The notes beneath the pieces were generated by a model. The model saw nothing but the letters and a program-made list of their open reading frames with translations. It was not told the origin of the DNA and searched no databases. A DNA stretch of 64,000 nucleotides from contig MSED01000006.1 of NCBI GenBank assembly GCA_002099365.1, positions 62,001 through 126,000 on the forward strand, in the 5' to 3' direction. The position numbers were made by a program, and so were the translations under genes. The stretch is from Phialophora verrucosa (Eukaryota; Ascomycota; Eurotiomycetes; Chaetothyriales; Herpotrichiellaceae). Positions 39,216 through 51,556 of this stretch are shown here, piece by piece. Position 1 is the first letter of the stretch; the number at the start of each line of letters is the position of its first letter.

Positions 39216-40729
39216 GGTTGCTGAAAATCGAATCGATCCTAGTTACAATCCTTGGAGTATCGACGAGAAGTAGACAAGAATCTGCTTTTCACAGCGCCAT
39301 CCCACTCCCCTCCGACTGCTTTATATCCTGCGTCTCCTCCTCACCGCACGATGTCAAAGATCGTTGGCCGAGGTCATGAGACCTCACGGGAACCGGCTCC
39401 TCAAGTCTGCAAGCCTCCACCTTGTACTCCGTGCGATACGCCTACCTGATGTTGAGTTTGTATAGTCTCTCGAGCTAGTATCGACAGCTGCAGGTACGAT
39501 TGGTCATGCATCACCCCGATCTCTTACAAACTCGCGAGGAAGAGAATACCAAGCCCCGGACCATCTTGTACTGCCAATCCTATACTCTTATCCATTCACT
39601 CAATACCACGTTCAGCCAAGATCTGGCGGGAGATTCAATGCGCCAAGTATATATCTCTCCGATGCCCTATATCGTGCCAAGTCCGGTAAGGAAAATGTGA
39701 GTACCTTAAGGCCAAGAACTAACCAAGGTACGGTGCCCCAACCGATGGGCTCAATTTGAACCGCGTGCAAGCTCGAGGTGGAATTCCAACATACCCTTCT
39801 TGCTTGGCCAGAAATCGGAAAAAGAACGTGAAGCGCAGGTCGCGACCTCCCATTCGAACATTCCACTTTTCCCGTCTGTTGGCTCCATCAGCGGAACCAT
39901 CGATGCAGGGTAAGACGATTTAGCAAAGAGCCGGCTGGGTTCTGACCATGGGCAAGAATCGTGTCCGAGGCAGCAACGACATGCCAGAATTCGGGCTCCA
40001 TGGTTATTGAGCTGGACCGGAACAATCGTAGAAGTGAGCACGCGCTAGTTGTCAGAGCAGCTACCGTGAAGGGGGCCGCGAGCCCGGGAATTATAGGACA
40101 TCAGAATGTTGAAGATAGAGCGAAATGAAGTTGCTAGAGCGCACACCACATTCCGTCCGACGTCAATGGATAGAGAGAAGCTACCTTCTCAGCAAGCCGA
40201 CCTCGTTCAAGCAAGAGCATGTAGGGTGCGATGAGGGTGAGTCGTGAAGTGAGTCATTTTAAAAGCGGCATCGCGTCGGGTAAAATGCCTTTGAGGAATC
40301 ACCAAGGGAAATGCTGCTGTTGTAGGAATCTTAGGCGACACTCCGTCATTGGGCCACCGAGGCGGCTGAGGACTTGCATCAATTGTTACACAGTCGAGAC
40401 AGTTCGTAATCAGTGTTTCTCTTCGCTCATCTGCTCCAGTTTGGCCTGTGGACAACTACTGTCCACTTGTTTCCGTTCTGCAATCGATTCTCTTCTATCC
40501 TGAACGTCTTTATCCCATTGTTGAGCCAACCCCGTGTGACCCACCATTACCCTGGCCGCAAGTACCCCAACTGACGCCGCGAGATCCCCTCACTTCGACT
40601 TCGCAAACTAGTCGCTCTTGAGATGCTCAATCACCAATTCAGCGACTACTGGTGATATCAACTTCAAGACTACTAGCTATTCCCGCTCCGCCTCGTGGGC
40701 AAGTTGCCTACCACACCTCTCCGGTCAAC
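39216..40729. other. Divergent upstream region of the Asp f 2-like gene and SNF1
   Basis: About 1.5 kb without a convincing gene. It should hold the promoter of the Asp f 2-like gene (left part) and the promoter and leader of SNF1 (right part). Two CAAGGT hexamers occur, at 39419-39424 (minus orientation) and 39724-39729 (plus). Confidence 0.45.
39419..39424 (-). promoter_or_regulatory. CAAGGT hexamer, possible zinc-response (ZafA-type) site
   Basis: CAAGGT on the minus strand lies about 205 bases upstream of the Asp f 2-like start codon. A CAAGGT core has been described for the Aspergillus zinc regulator ZafA, as far as I recall. A six-base match is expected by chance every 2 kb, so this is weak. 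Confidence 0.22.
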
Positions 40730-43532
40730 ATGTCGTCCGCTATTCACGATGATGAACTCTCCATCTCACTCCCTCAGACGGATCGCACCCGTCCCAGACC
40801 CTCTCTTCCCACCGTCGTTTCTCCTCCTGCGCGACCGAATCTCGGCCAGACCCCGATAGCGGAGTCTCCGGGCACTGCTCGAGCCATGCAGAGACTTCAC
40901 CAGTATACCTTTGTCCGTAACATCGGGGAGGGTTCGTTTGGCAAAGTCAAGTTGGCTCGGCACAAGGTTACGGGGCAAGAGGTTGCGATGAAGACTATCA
41001 GTCGCCACAAACTGATCAGTCGGGACATGGCAGGGCGCATCGAGCGAGAGATCCAGTACCTGCAACTCTTGCGACATCCCCACATCATCAAGCTTTACAC
41101 GGTCATCACCACTAAGACAGACATCTACATGGTGCTGGAATACGTTCCCATGGAACTCTTTGACTACATCGTCAAGCACGGGCGACTAGGCGAAGCGAAG
41201 GCACGCAAGCTGTTCCAGCAAATCATTTGCGCCGTTGAATACTGCCACCGACACAAGATCGTCCACCGAGATCTGAAGCCAGAGAATCTGCTCCTTGATA
41301 AGAACATGAATGTCAAGATTGCCGACTTTGGTCTCAGCAACATCATGACCGATGGTAACTTCCTCAAGACCAGTTGCGGAAGTCCGAACTACGCTGCGCC
41401 TGAAGTGATTGGCGGGAAGCTGTATGCTGGTCCGGAAGTCGACGTCTGGAGCTGTGGTGTGATCCTCTACGTGTTCCTCGTCGGTAGACTCCCGTTCGAC
41501 GATGAGTTCATCCCGTCTCTTTTCAAGAAGATTCAGGCGGGCACTTTCCACATTCCATCCCAGACTCCGCCTGGCGCGGTCAACTTGATCAAGCGTTGTT
41601 TGCAAGTGCATCCGGTCCATCGCATCACGATCCCTGAGATCCGACAGGACGAATGGTTTATGAAGGACCTGCCCGAGTACTTGGTCGATCCTGTTGACGA
41701 GTTTCTGAACACTGGAGTGGATCCCGGCAAAGCGATCGATCCACGCCAACTCGCTCCTGGGAAACCGGTCGAAGTCGCGGAAAAGATCCATGAACAAGTG
41801 GTTGGCAAGCTCGGCCGAACCATGGGATATGCCAAAGAGGATGTCAAGGAGGCTCTGAGCAAGGACGAGCCTAGTGCCATCAAAGACGCTTATCTTATCG
41901 TGAGAGAGAACCAGGTTATGGTTGACACTCCTCAATACCGCGCTGACAACCCAATGCTTGAATCGTTCATGGCATCTTCACCACCTGTCGAACCAATCTA
42001 TCCCAACTTCCATGGCTCGCCGAGACCAAGGCATGGGGATAGCGATGTCAAACCGCTCACACCGACCCCGGTCCGCGGAGACGCACATCGTGCTAGTCGC
42101 ACATTGTCAGATACCCCAGCCCCGTTGAAGGAGGAGGAGAGGCCTAGGATTTCTAATATTCGGGTGTTGAATACATCCCTTCCCCATGTGCATGAAGAGC
42201 TGCTTCAACTTCGCGCAAAGGCGAAGGCCAACGGCGAAGACCCTGACACAATTCTCCACCCACTAAGCCAAGACGACAAAGATGAGGCCGACAGTCCAAT
42301 TCCCGAAGAAATTAAGGATGAAAACGGGAATCCGATCTATCGATCCAAGGAAGAACAAGAGGCCACTTCCAGAGCGCTAAAGCCGCATTCTCGATCTGTC
42401 ACGGGGCTGAATGCAATGAGAGACCCGAAGAATCGACCTGAGACTATGACGTCCATGTCGGTCGAGGAGAAGCGTCCGGCTACATCGAAGACTAAGCAAA
42501 GACGGTGGCAATTTGGGATCCGGAGTCGCAATCAACCCTGGGAGGCAATGAAGTGCTTGTACGGCGCCCTTGTTGCTCAGGGTGCTGAATGGGAAGTCAA
42601 TCCCTGGCTGCGAGGCGACAACATGCCCGATGGAGATGACGAGAAAGATGGCATCCCGCCTCCTCCGCTTGAACTCGAGCCTGGCCAACGCCATGAGATC
42701 CTGCAACAACGATTCTCATTCGTTGCTGAAGATTACTACATCCCTCGAGATCCTTTCAACATCCGCGCGAGAATACTGAAGAAAGGGTTACTGATGCCTG
42801 GAGAAGCACCATCCCTGTCGGCTCACAGTTCGGCGGTCAGCCTACCAGCTGAGGCACAGAATCAATTGAAGAAGCACATTGAGCAGCTGGGCTATGCTTC
42901 AGACGACGTCAAGCAGGCGTTGGGGATGAATAGCCCGAATGGCGGATCAGCAAACGTCAAGTCTCCTGTCACGAGTGCACACAGCACCAGACCCAACACT
43001 GGCGGAGGTGAGCCAGCTGGCCACAGCCAGGACGCCTTCACCGGGCCAGGCCAAGCGCCCATGAGCAGACCCGACAGCCTCGCGGCGTTGAGCAAGAAGA
43101 TCCCGAGTGAGAACATCGGAGTTTGGGTATTTATTGACATTCAACTTTATACCATAGATCCAGGTACCTTCGTGGTTGACTTCAAGTGTGACGGCTATCA
43201 GAACGTCATTTGGCACGACTTGAAGAAGGATCGAGACAAGAACAAGACACCAGCGACAAGTAGCACAGTCACAAGTCCCGCGAACAGCAGGCCAACCAGT
43301 GGTTTCAGCGACAGCCGCCACACCAGCTCTGACGAATTCAGTGAGGAGGATGGAGCATCAGAGGGCTACTGGAAACCTGTCAGCAAGCGATACAAGAACA
43401 TGGAAAAGGAGATTTCCAGCCCATATCCCTATCTCGATGTGGCCAGTGACTTGGTGGCTCAACTAGTAAGTCTGAGTGCTAAGGCTGCACAGCGGGCTTC
43501 CTGACTATGAATAGTGGGGTGGTGCGGCCTGA
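40730..43532 (+). CDS. SNF1: SNF1/AMPK catalytic subunit (carbon-stress Ser/Thr kinase)
   Basis: Two exons, 40730-43465 and 43515-43532, give 917 residues; the last exon adds only WGGAA and the stop after a 49-nt intron. I start at MSSAIHDDEL; an upstream in-frame GTG is not needed. The kinase domain spans about 58-315: IGEGSFGKVKLA (Gly loop), VAMK (K88), HRDLKPENLLL (D181), DFGLSN (199-204), and the activation loop FLKTSCGSPNYAAPEV with T214, the LKB1/Sak1-type phosphorylation site. A UBA-like autoinhibitory segment lies near 365-425. A Pro/Ser-rich linker leads to the C-terminal domain around NQPWEAMKCLYGALV and VWVFIDIQLYTID that binds the beta and gamma subunits. SNF1 lifts glucose repression by controlling CreA/Mig1-type regulators and fatty acid metabolism. 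Confidence 0.96.
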
Positions 43533-44262
43533 GTTTCTCTGTGTCCTCCTTTCTCGGACTAACACGACAATGGAGAGACCGTCAGCCTCTACAACCTGGG
43601 ATTGGCGCAAGGACATGGGATGTGACAGGGAGTATTGATGGGAAGACTATGACCCCGGACGGCACATGCGGATTTAGGTCGCAAAAAGGTGTATGGAAAC
43701 GAAGGCGTTGCTGCAGCCGAGGGCGGCTGGAATGATTGATTGCTGGGCAAAATGATCGGCCAAGTCGTCGAATACAGGGGGACAACACGGCACAACATAG
43801 GATAGCTAGAGCCAGCTCCACTCCAATGAGAGAGTACTTCCTGTCAATGCAAGTTAGGACTACAGAACATGGCTGGATCTTGTGCACAGTATACATCGGG
43901 GCACCTCCAGTCACCCAGTATTCTACGATTACTAAGCTCTGTGGCGGTGGTGGCGGTTGATTTGCGCCCCATTCGCCATTCAGCCACCATTCGATCTTGA
44001 CCTCATGCCTTCGTGTCCCTGGCATCCTTTCGCGTGTCTCGCTTCCTGTCTTGACGTTGATTCACTCGTTGATGCTTGCATGTCAACGGTCTTCTGGTCC
44101 CTTGCTGGTCAGGTCATCAACTCGCGGAGCTCCGCATCAGCATCTGCATCTCATTTGCAGCCCGGTTACCGCCTTCCACACCCTTGTTTCGCAAGCCACC
44201 CCTTGAAGTGTGCGCCTATTGCGAATACCTGGAAAGCTTGCTTCGATCAACATATCAAAGGA
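43533..44262. other. Intergenic region, no gene seen
   Basis: About 730 bases between SNF1 and the MFS transporter gene, both plus strand. The transporter frame continues open upstream to 43957 but the extra residues are not transporter-like. I treat them as leader. Confidence 0.45.
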
Positions 44263-45803
44263 ATGGGGCTCAAGTCAAAGCTGCAATCCTGGTCCCAGGA
44301 GCTGACACCTTACTTCATTTACCTTCTCCTGATAGCGACCCTTGGACCGTTGCTGTTCGGTTATCACCTCGCCGAGCTCAACGCCCCCCAAGAAGTCATC
44401 ACTTGCACCAGGAAGTCTATCAACGCTTCGACATTGAGCGGACTACCACAATGTATACCTATGACCGCGGCCCAGATCGGCCTTGTGTCGTCCATATTCA
44501 CCCTGGGAGGCCTCATTGGTGCGCTAGCAGCCGGGTCTCTTTCCGCCCGCCATGGTCGCCTTTTGACCATGCGCGTCAATACTGTTCTTCTAGCTCTTGG
44601 CCCTTTCGCTGAAGCACTCGCGCCGAATATCGCTGTACTCTCGATAGGTCGTCTGATCTCCGGTCTAGGCGCCGGTGTGTCCGTGGTTGTGGTACCCATC
44701 TACATATCCGAAATTGCTCCGCTAAAAGAAAAGGGCTTCTTCGGCGCCTTTACGCAGATCATGACGAACATGGGCATCTTTATCACCCAGCTATTAGGCT
44801 ACTTTCTCAGCCATGGACAAATGTGGCGCGTCATTCTCGCCGTTGCAGGGGTCATCGGTATCTTACAGTTCGCTGGACTGCTGTTTTCGGTCGAGAGTCC
44901 GACGTGGCAGGCAGACCATGGCGAGCCGAGACAAGCTAAGAGCAATCTGCAGCGCATTCGAGGTCAGAAGGCGGATATTCAGGAGGAAGTCGAGGGATGG
45001 AGGGTGCAGAACGCGGATGAGGGGAACGGTACGCGATTTCGGTCACCCTCCTATCACACATACAGCTAATGCATGAAGCAGAAGAGGAGCGGAACCTGCT
45101 CGCACGAACCGACACTGAACCACGTATCGACGAGGCCTCGAGAGGCAAGAAGTCCGAACCTGTGGGCATCCTGGCTGTAGTGAGAGACCCTAACAACAAC
45201 CGTGCCATCCTTGCTGTGGTAGTGGTCATGATGGCCCAGCAACTTTGCGGTATCAACAGCATCATCATGTACGGCGTATCGCTCCTGTCAGAACTATTGG
45301 CTGCCAACTCCGCACTGCTCAACATCTTTGTTTCCATCCTCAATATCGTGGCTACGACGGGCTTCGCGCCACTCGTCGACGTCCTTGGGCGCAAACCATG
45401 TATCCTCACCTCAATTGGCGGAATGGGTATCTCGTCGGTCCTCCTCGCCATCGGCATCCGCTCTTCCCTCTCCGTCCTCTCTGCCGTCGCCGTTCTTCTC
45501 TTCGTCGCCAGCTTTGCATTCGGTCTCGGCCCGGTTCCTTTCATCCTTTCATCCGAACTGGTCGGCCCTGAAGCTGTGGGCGCCACACAGTCATGGGCTC
45601 TCGCGGCAAATTGGATCTCTACGTTTGTGGTGGCGCAATTCTTCCCCATTGTGAATGAGAAGTTGGGCAAGGGCATTGTATACTTTATCTTTGCGGCCAT
45701 TGCGGCAGTGTTCTTTGTCTTTGTGGGGTGGTACGTACCCGAGACGAAAGGCAAGAAGGATGCTGACGAGGTATGGGGTCGGCCATCCCGCCGTGAAGAT
45801 TGA
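44263..45803 (+). CDS. MFS sugar-transporter family protein (Vps73/YBR241C-like)
   Basis: Exons 44263-45028 and 45082-45803, joined by a 53-nt intron (gtacgc...gctaatg...gcag), give 495 residues. Twelve membrane segments can be traced. The first is YFIYLLLIATLGPLLFGYHLAELNAP. Family signatures are GSLSARHGRLLTMR (loop 2-3), GRLISGLGAGVSVVVVPIYISEIAP (sugar-transporter signature), QQLCGINSIIMYGV (segment 7) and the closing VPETKG (PETKGK). The acceptor sugar-binding segment QLCGINS is conserved. The closest type I recognise is the fungal group that includes yeast Vps73/YBR241C, vacuolar proteins with unclear substrates, rather than high-affinity hexose carriers. An upstream in-frame extension to 43957 is ignored because it is not transporter-like. 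Confidence 0.9.
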
Positions 45804-46268
45804 GAGTGCTGAATTGAGCAACCGGAGGACAATGGCAGCTGCAAGTTGCCTGGAGCCTTGGGAACCCGAAGCTACGCTATGTATGTGCGCCCAACTCCGG
45901 TCTCGAGTCAGCCCCGGACATGGGCGCGAGGCCCGTCGGTGCCTGCATATCTCTCTTTCCAACCTTGTTATCCTTGGCGCCTTCAATGCGCGGAAAATAT
46001 ACTACATCGTCAACTTCGAAGTTCACGGCCACTATTGGTCACTGAAACGGGCGTTATCAGCTCTCCATGCCTCATGGCGAGAGGCCCTGGGAGTCCTTCG
46101 CTTATCGCGGGTTCTCCCCGGCCAAGCCAGCTGGCGAGACGCGATGGTGCAATACAAATCTGTCCCATACCACATTCCACTCAGAATGATTTCCCAGATG
46201 TCCATGCAGTTGGCGAAACATTAAGTGGTGCACCGTCGAGAGCTGTATGCAAACGGTAAGCCCGCAAG
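45804..46268. other. Intergenic region, no gene seen
   Basis: About 465 bases between two plus-strand genes. It should hold the promoter of the 2OG-Fe(II) oxygenase gene. Nothing else was recognised. Confidence 0.45.
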
Positions 46269-47288
46269 ATGACTACCACGACTGAAAGCATTCCTATCGT
46301 CGACTTCTCGCGCTACTCGACCAACCTCGCGGCCCTCGCAGAGGAGATCAAACAAGTGTGTGCCACATGGGGCTTTCTGTACCTCCAGAACCATGGCCTG
46401 CCACAAGCGCACGTCGATCGCATGTTCGACGTCAACGCGACCTTTTTCAAGACCACGCCGCGGGCGGAGAAGTCTTCGACACCATGGAATAGTATTGTCA
46501 ACGCCGGATATGACGGCAAGACCGGCACGGAGGGCTATTTCCACGAGAACGGCGCACATGACCAGACCTCAGCGGTGGATGAGAAGGAAGTCTTCGTGAT
46601 ACGCAAGCAGGCGTCCTACGAGCAGCCCATGCCGCCATCGTTGCAGAAGTTCAACCCGGAGATCCAGGGATTCATGGCCGAGGTGCACGAGAAGATCGCC
46701 GTGCCTCTACTCTCGTGTCTCGGCGTCGGTCTGGGTCTGTCAGCGGACCACCTTCCTCTACTCCATCAACACGCGAGGCCGTCGATGACCACCCTGCGAC
46801 TGATCCACTATCCGGCCCTCCCCCCGACCGACAACGCACCCATCCGTCTGCCCTCGCATACCGACCAAGGCGTGATCACGATCCTGTTTCAGAACCAGAT
46901 CGCCGGTCTCCAGGTCCGTCCGCCCAAGTATACAGGGCCTATCCAAGACGACGAGGTGTGGTTGGACGCGCCCGTCATTCCAGGGGCTGTCTTGATCAAC
47001 ATCGGCGAGACAATGACCTTCTTCTCTGGCGGGCTCATGAAAAGCACACTCCACCGCGTCGCGCGCAGTCCGCTGCCCGAACAGCAAGGGAAAGAGCGCT
47101 TCTCCATGGCCTACTTCTGCCACCCGAACATGGATGCCCTGTTAGAAGTCCTCCAGGGCTTGGAGGGTAAGGAAGGAGTGCAACCACGGGAAGCACCGAT
47201 CAGCTGCGTGACGGGACAGAAGGTGCGGACGGTGAAGGACTGGATCGAGCATCGGCACTCGATGGGGCGCCTGACCACGGTCAAGTAG
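46269..47288 (+). CDS. 2-Oxoglutarate/Fe(II)-dependent oxygenase (isopenicillin N synthase-like family)
   Basis: Intron-free frame of 339 residues. The N-terminal DIOX_N part begins IPIVDFSRY and contains WGFLYLQNHGL. The jelly-roll domain has LPSHTDQGVITILFQ with the iron ligands H197 and D199, STLHRVARSP with H262, and ERFSMAYF with the RxS pair (R277, S279) that binds 2-oxoglutarate. QNQIAGLQV is the typical strand after HxD. Enzymes of this group hydroxylate, desaturate or cyclise small molecules in secondary metabolism or nutrient catabolism. The gene starts the accessory-looking run 46-57 kb and converges with the barrel protein at 47609. The substrate is unknown. Confidence 0.92.
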   Translation: MTTTTESIPIVDFSRYSTNLAALAEEIKQVCATWGFLYLQNHGLPQAHVDRMFDVNATFFKTTPRAEKSSTPWNSIVNAGYDGKTGTEGYFHENGAHDQTSAVDEKEVFVIRKQASYEQPMPPSLQKFNPEIQGFMAEVHEKIAVPLLSCLGVGLGLSADHLPLLHQHARPSMTTLRLIHYPALPPTDNAPIRLPSHTDQGVITILFQNQIAGLQVRPPKYTGPIQDDEVWLDAPVIPGAVLINIGETMTFFSGGLMKSTLHRVARSPLPEQQGKERFSMAYFCHPNMDALLEVLQGLEGKEGVQPREAPISCVTGQKVRTVKDWIEHRHSMGRLTTVK

Positions 47289-47608
47289 TTGATATGACTT
47301 TTGCGATAATTGAACAATGGTGCGAGTACATACATAGTATCCGGGTCCCCTCTGGCGTGCTCTAGTGCCTATATATCTTCACAAAGGGTACTGGTAGGTA
47401 AGTATCAGCGAAATACTAATTGGTCTCATCACCGCGCCGCTCAGAAGGTTAAACGTTGTAGACTGTCAGGATCGTCTTATTGCTTCTACTGGTGAGCATG
47501 TGGTTGTTGGGTAAGATGGTAGTAGTGGTAGTGACGGTAATGATGGCTAACGCCTATGATATAAGCCGACAGCCTGATGCCTTCAGATTGTACCGAGTAT
47601 AGTATTCA
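47289..47608. other. Short intergenic region between convergent genes
   Basis: About 320 bases, AT-rich, presumably the two 3' UTRs. A GTAGTAGTGGTAGTGACGGTAATG-like low-complexity patch lies near 47517-47541. No gene is present. Confidence 0.5.
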
Positions 47609-48358
47609 CTATTCGCTCAAGGCACAAATGAGTCCAAATGACTGAGACTCAATCTCGTCTGCGAATCTCCTCAGCTGCTGAACAATGCTGTGCGTCAGGA
47701 CCCGATGTTTGGCAAACGGGGCCGCCATGGATTCGGCCAACTCGACGAGGATGACCCATCTCTCTGGATTGGCCGCAGATTGAAAGCTAACTTTCTCATA
47801 CGACTTGGTCGAGCTCCCTGACTGCGAAGCGTAACTGTCATATTGAAGAAGGTGAATGGCCAGTAGACTCTGGTGGCTTGAGAGACTAGGCCATATGGTT
47901 TCTGCGATCCACCCGCCGAGCTCGTCCCTCAGGTTCTGCGACGCCGGAGGCTGAAATGTAATGAGCACCAACGTGGCCCCTGTGCCTAACCCCCCAGAGC
48001 ATTCGCCAAACTCGGGCCGCGAACAAGACCGTACCACGCGACAGACCAGACGATTCATTGACGCCATCAAGGGCATGTATGTCTGGGTGCCCGACGTTGG
48101 GTTGTTCAGGGCGGCCATGTACGCGGGCGAGGTGAAGATGTCGAGAGAGGAGACTTCGTAGCAGACCAAGTACTGCGATTTGGCATTCTCCACGGCATAG
48201 TAGCGACGAGCTCGTCGAAATCCCGGTATCGCAAGACGCTCCGGGAGGTGCTCATACGTCCACCATTCATTGAGGTCCTCTTCGTTGATTGACTTGTCTT
48301 GCACCTCTCCCCATATGACCATCATTCCCCTCTCCCGCGGGAAGGTTGCAGCAGGCAT
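47609..48358 (-). CDS. Unrecognised protein, probable dimeric alpha/beta-barrel (EthD-like) fold
   Basis: Intron-free frame of 249 residues. I start at MPAATFPRERG (48358) because the open frame above it is not protein-like and the conserved character begins with MMVIWGEVQD. NEWWTYEHLPERLAIPGFRRARRYYAVE resembles the opening of fungal dimeric alpha/beta-barrel proteins, in which a short helix carrying a conserved WYxxEH-like motif sits between strands. A second, weaker copy of the strand-helix pattern occupies the C-terminal half. Members of this fold include small monooxygenases, dehydratases and heme-binding proteins, so no reaction is proposed. It shares an 850-base divergent promoter with the Dal5-type transporter and converges with the 2OG oxygenase, which suggests a common pathway. 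Confidence 0.7.
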   Translation of the reverse strand: MPAATFPRERGMMVIWGEVQDKSINEEDLNEWWTYEHLPERLAIPGFRRARRYYAVENAKSQYLVCYEVSSLDIFTSPAYMAALNNPTSGTQTYMPLMASMNRLVCRVVRSCSRPEFGECSGGLGTGATLVLITFQPPASQNLRDELGGWIAETIWPSLSSHQSLLAIHLLQYDSYASQSGSSTKSYEKVSFQSAANPERWVILVELAESMAAPFAKHRVLTHSIVQQLRRFADEIESQSFGLICALSE

Positions 48359-49207
48359 AGTACGAGAGAGTGAGTGCCCGAAACAGGACACCCCTGAGAT
48401 AGGAGAGAAGGTCAAATGTCGGTCGCGTAGTTTGTTTTCATCGATGGAATCCTTGATCAGATGTACTCGAAACAAATGAAGCGATGCTCAGGATGTTCAG
48501 TTCCACGTCGTCTCTACGAGGAGGTCTGGCCTCTCAACACCCCGTCGAGCCCAGCTGGATCCGACCGTCATTCTGAATGAATTATCCTTCCCACTTGTCA
48601 AGGATGTAGGCAATGCATGCTGTACTCAACCACTGCCGACTACCGAGGGCACATCTCCAACCTAGTGAGCGAGGCTCGCTTCTCTTGTTTTCAAGGCAAT
48701 TAGAATCTACTAGGTGCATTGTGATCGCTAGGCCCACCCTCCTCCATCCCCCAAATTCTCGGCACAGGATTCCGCCAGCTCAACCCGCATTCCTATCTGA
48801 CCGCTTCGTCTTCCCTGTCGCCCCGCCGTATAATCTTAGTGGTTCCTGTGTATGGAGTCCGGGGTACCTCCGTACTCCATACAGTACCTGCAACCATGCC
48901 AATCCATCGGAGAACGTCTCTACTGTCTCTCCCGACTACCGACTGCCGCTTCCCCATGGGATGTGGGTGGATGGATTGCGGTCTGCCCTCCCCCCGCGTC
49001 TCCAGACTTTTGCGGAGAATTGTCAGACTACTTCCAGTACCGCTTCGGCTGCAATCAATTCCAGTATTTATAGCTAGCTACTCTTCCTGGCCATGATGTA
49101 GTGAGCCATAATGTGGATGCTTCCAGGCGTGCCCATAGCTGCTGAGTTTCCCGAGCCTGCCTCTTGCATCGTCGCCGCAGGAACCCCGTCGATTCTGGGA
49201 CATCAGG
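48359..49207. other. Divergent promoter region of the barrel protein and the Dal5-type transporter
   Basis: About 850 bases. A TATTTATA at 49065-49072 lies 136 bases upstream of the transporter ATG. Open frames here overlap in three frames and look spurious. Confidence 0.45.
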
Positions 49208-50987
49208 ATGGCATCCCCGATCAAGGAAAATTCCATCCATCTGGAGGAGATGGTGGACAACACAGACCCAAAGGCCGCCATCGCCGTCGACAAGCGCCAC
49301 CATGACGAGGCGATGACGGTCCTGGCAAGCTACTCTGGCCCGCAAACATGGGACGACGAAGAAGAACAGCGGGTCAGGAAGAAGATCGACCGCCGCCTCC
49401 TCCCGATCCTCGTCATTTGCTACGGCCTGCAATACTACGACAAGGCCATGATCTCGCAAGCCGCGTTGTTCGGCCTCCGTGACGACCTTGAGCTCACTGT
49501 GAGCAACCGGTTCTCCTTCGCGTCGTCCATCTTCTACCTGGGCTTCATTGTCGGTGCATACCCGGCCATTGTCATGGCTCAGCGCTTCCCCATCGAAAGA
49601 GTGGCCGCGGGCATCATCCTGGCCTGGGGGATCTGTCTCATCTGCACGCCGGCATGTCACAACTGGCAAGGGCTCTACGCGCAGAGATTCTTCCTCGGCT
49701 TCATCGAGTCGGGAGTCAGCCCGATGTTCATGTTGGTCGTGGGTCAGTTCTATAAAAAGAATGAGCAAGCCCTACGGATGGGGTGAGTGGTCTAAATGCT
49801 GGATCGAACAAGGCTGACTCTGGAATAATAGTGTCTGGTACTGTGCATGCGGCTACGTGTCTATTTTCTCGCCCCTGATCAACTACGGGTTCGGGCATGT
49901 CCAGGGTGCGCTGTCCCCGTGGCGCTACATGTATCTCTTTGCCGGGTCCATCACCATTCTCTGGTCGGTGGTGGTCTACTACTACCTCCCGCCTGACCCG
50001 ATCCGCGCCAAAGGATTCACCGACCGCGAGCATTTCATTGCTGTGAGTCGGCTGCAGTCGAACAACTCGGGCGTCCGCAACACCCATTTCAAAAAGGAAC
50101 AAATGATTGAACTGATGTTCGACCTCAAATTCTGGATCATGTTCTTGATGACCCTGTTGGCCATGTTTGCCAATGCTCCAGTTTCGACATTCACCCCTCT
50201 GATCATCTCCGGATTCGGATTCAACCAACTCAACTCTCTGCTGTTGGTCGTCCCCATTGGCTTTTTCACGTAAGTTCAGAGCCTCCCTTCCCCAGGGAAG
50301 GGACCGTCCATGATCCTTTCAAGCTGACCTCTCCGTCTTCAAGCGGTACTGCCGAATTGATCATTCCCTACCTTGCCTACAAGTATCCGAACATAAGGAC
50401 ATATCTCGTGGCGGTATCTGAACTGGTCACGGTCCTCGCCGCAGTCCTGCTCTGGGCTCTCCCGAGACACGCGATAGGGGGCCTGATGTTTGGCGTGGTC
50501 ATTCTTCCCTGCTTTGCTGCCGGATACGTCATCCAATTAGGCCTTCAGATCGCCAACACAGCGGGCTATACTAAGCGATCTCTGGCTTCGTCGGGGATTT
50601 TCGTCGCCTACTGCATTGGTAAGAAAGCTTTTAGTACAGGACAAGGGAGATTGGACGCACTGACGGGGGACTTTCGGCAGGTAACTTTGTGGCGCCTCTT
50701 ACGTTCAGAAGTCAGGACGCACCCATCTACGCACCAGGGCTGGCGACGGTGGTTGGGACGTCCATCGCCGTGGTGGCCTTGTCCATGTTATACCGCTGGG
50801 TCTGTATCCGGGACAACCGCAAGAGAGACGAGACCGGCACGCTGGAGGCTTTTGACCATGCTTACGAGGACGACTTGACCGACAAAACTGTAAGTGGTCC
50901 TCCTGCGCGCACGACACGTACATCCAAGTATGAACACGATCTGACCAGTCTGGCAAACAGAATCTGCAGTTTCGCTATACTGTGTAA
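49208..50987 (+). CDS. MFS anion:cation symporter (Dal5/allantoate-permease family)
   Basis: Five exons, 49208-49782, 49832-50269, 50344-50618, 50681-50889 and 50961-50987, give 507 residues; all introns are GT-AG and each is needed for frame. The family N-terminal motif EEEQRVRKKIDRRLLPIL (about 56-73) precedes twelve membrane segments. Other family blocks are YDKAMISQAALFGLRDDL, FLGFIESGVSPMFMLVVGQFYKKNEQALRMG, GALSPWRYMYLFAG and FVAPLTFRSQDAPIYAPG. The C-terminus NLQFRYTV is typical and is encoded by the tiny last exon. These carriers import organic anions such as allantoate, nicotinate, pantothenate or biotin precursors. In this run of oxygenase, SDR and reductase genes it may take up the pathway substrate or export a product; which one is unknown. 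Confidence 0.92.
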
Positions 50988-51556
50988 GTGCCGGCATGAG
51001 ATAGGAATAGGAAAAGCCGGATGGTTTGCTCTCTCTCGGTCGTTGCAGGGGAGGGGAGGGGAGGGTGAATAATGGCATTCATACATAACGCCAGGATCCA
51101 TATCCATGCACAGAAGTATGTATGGTGTCCCGCGCCGATTCTCCAGCTTTCTTCGTTTGCAACTGGCTCTATCAGCACACCTGTAGTAAGCGAGTATTTG
51201 TGGCTCTCTCAGCACAACAATAGTAGGCGAATATGTATTGTGGCTCGCTGTTGCACACAGCGACGATAGTCTCTCGACAGCACCAAAGACTCTGACCTTA
51301 CAGATGTCGAGACTGGGCATGCGATCCCGGTTCCAAGATAAGTTGCATGGCCAGTCAATCCTACCAATTGTCCGCAGGAAGTCTCACCAGCCTCCATTCT
51401 CCATTCTCCAGTTTTAGGGTAGGTTTTGCCTAAGTCGAACAAAGATTACTCATACGCACAAACTAATATTATAGGAGTGGGCAATGCATTGTTCGGTTCG
51501 TCTGGCACAACAGCAGCACAAGCGAGTTTAGTTCCTCTTGGTGGCCAATTCCCACG

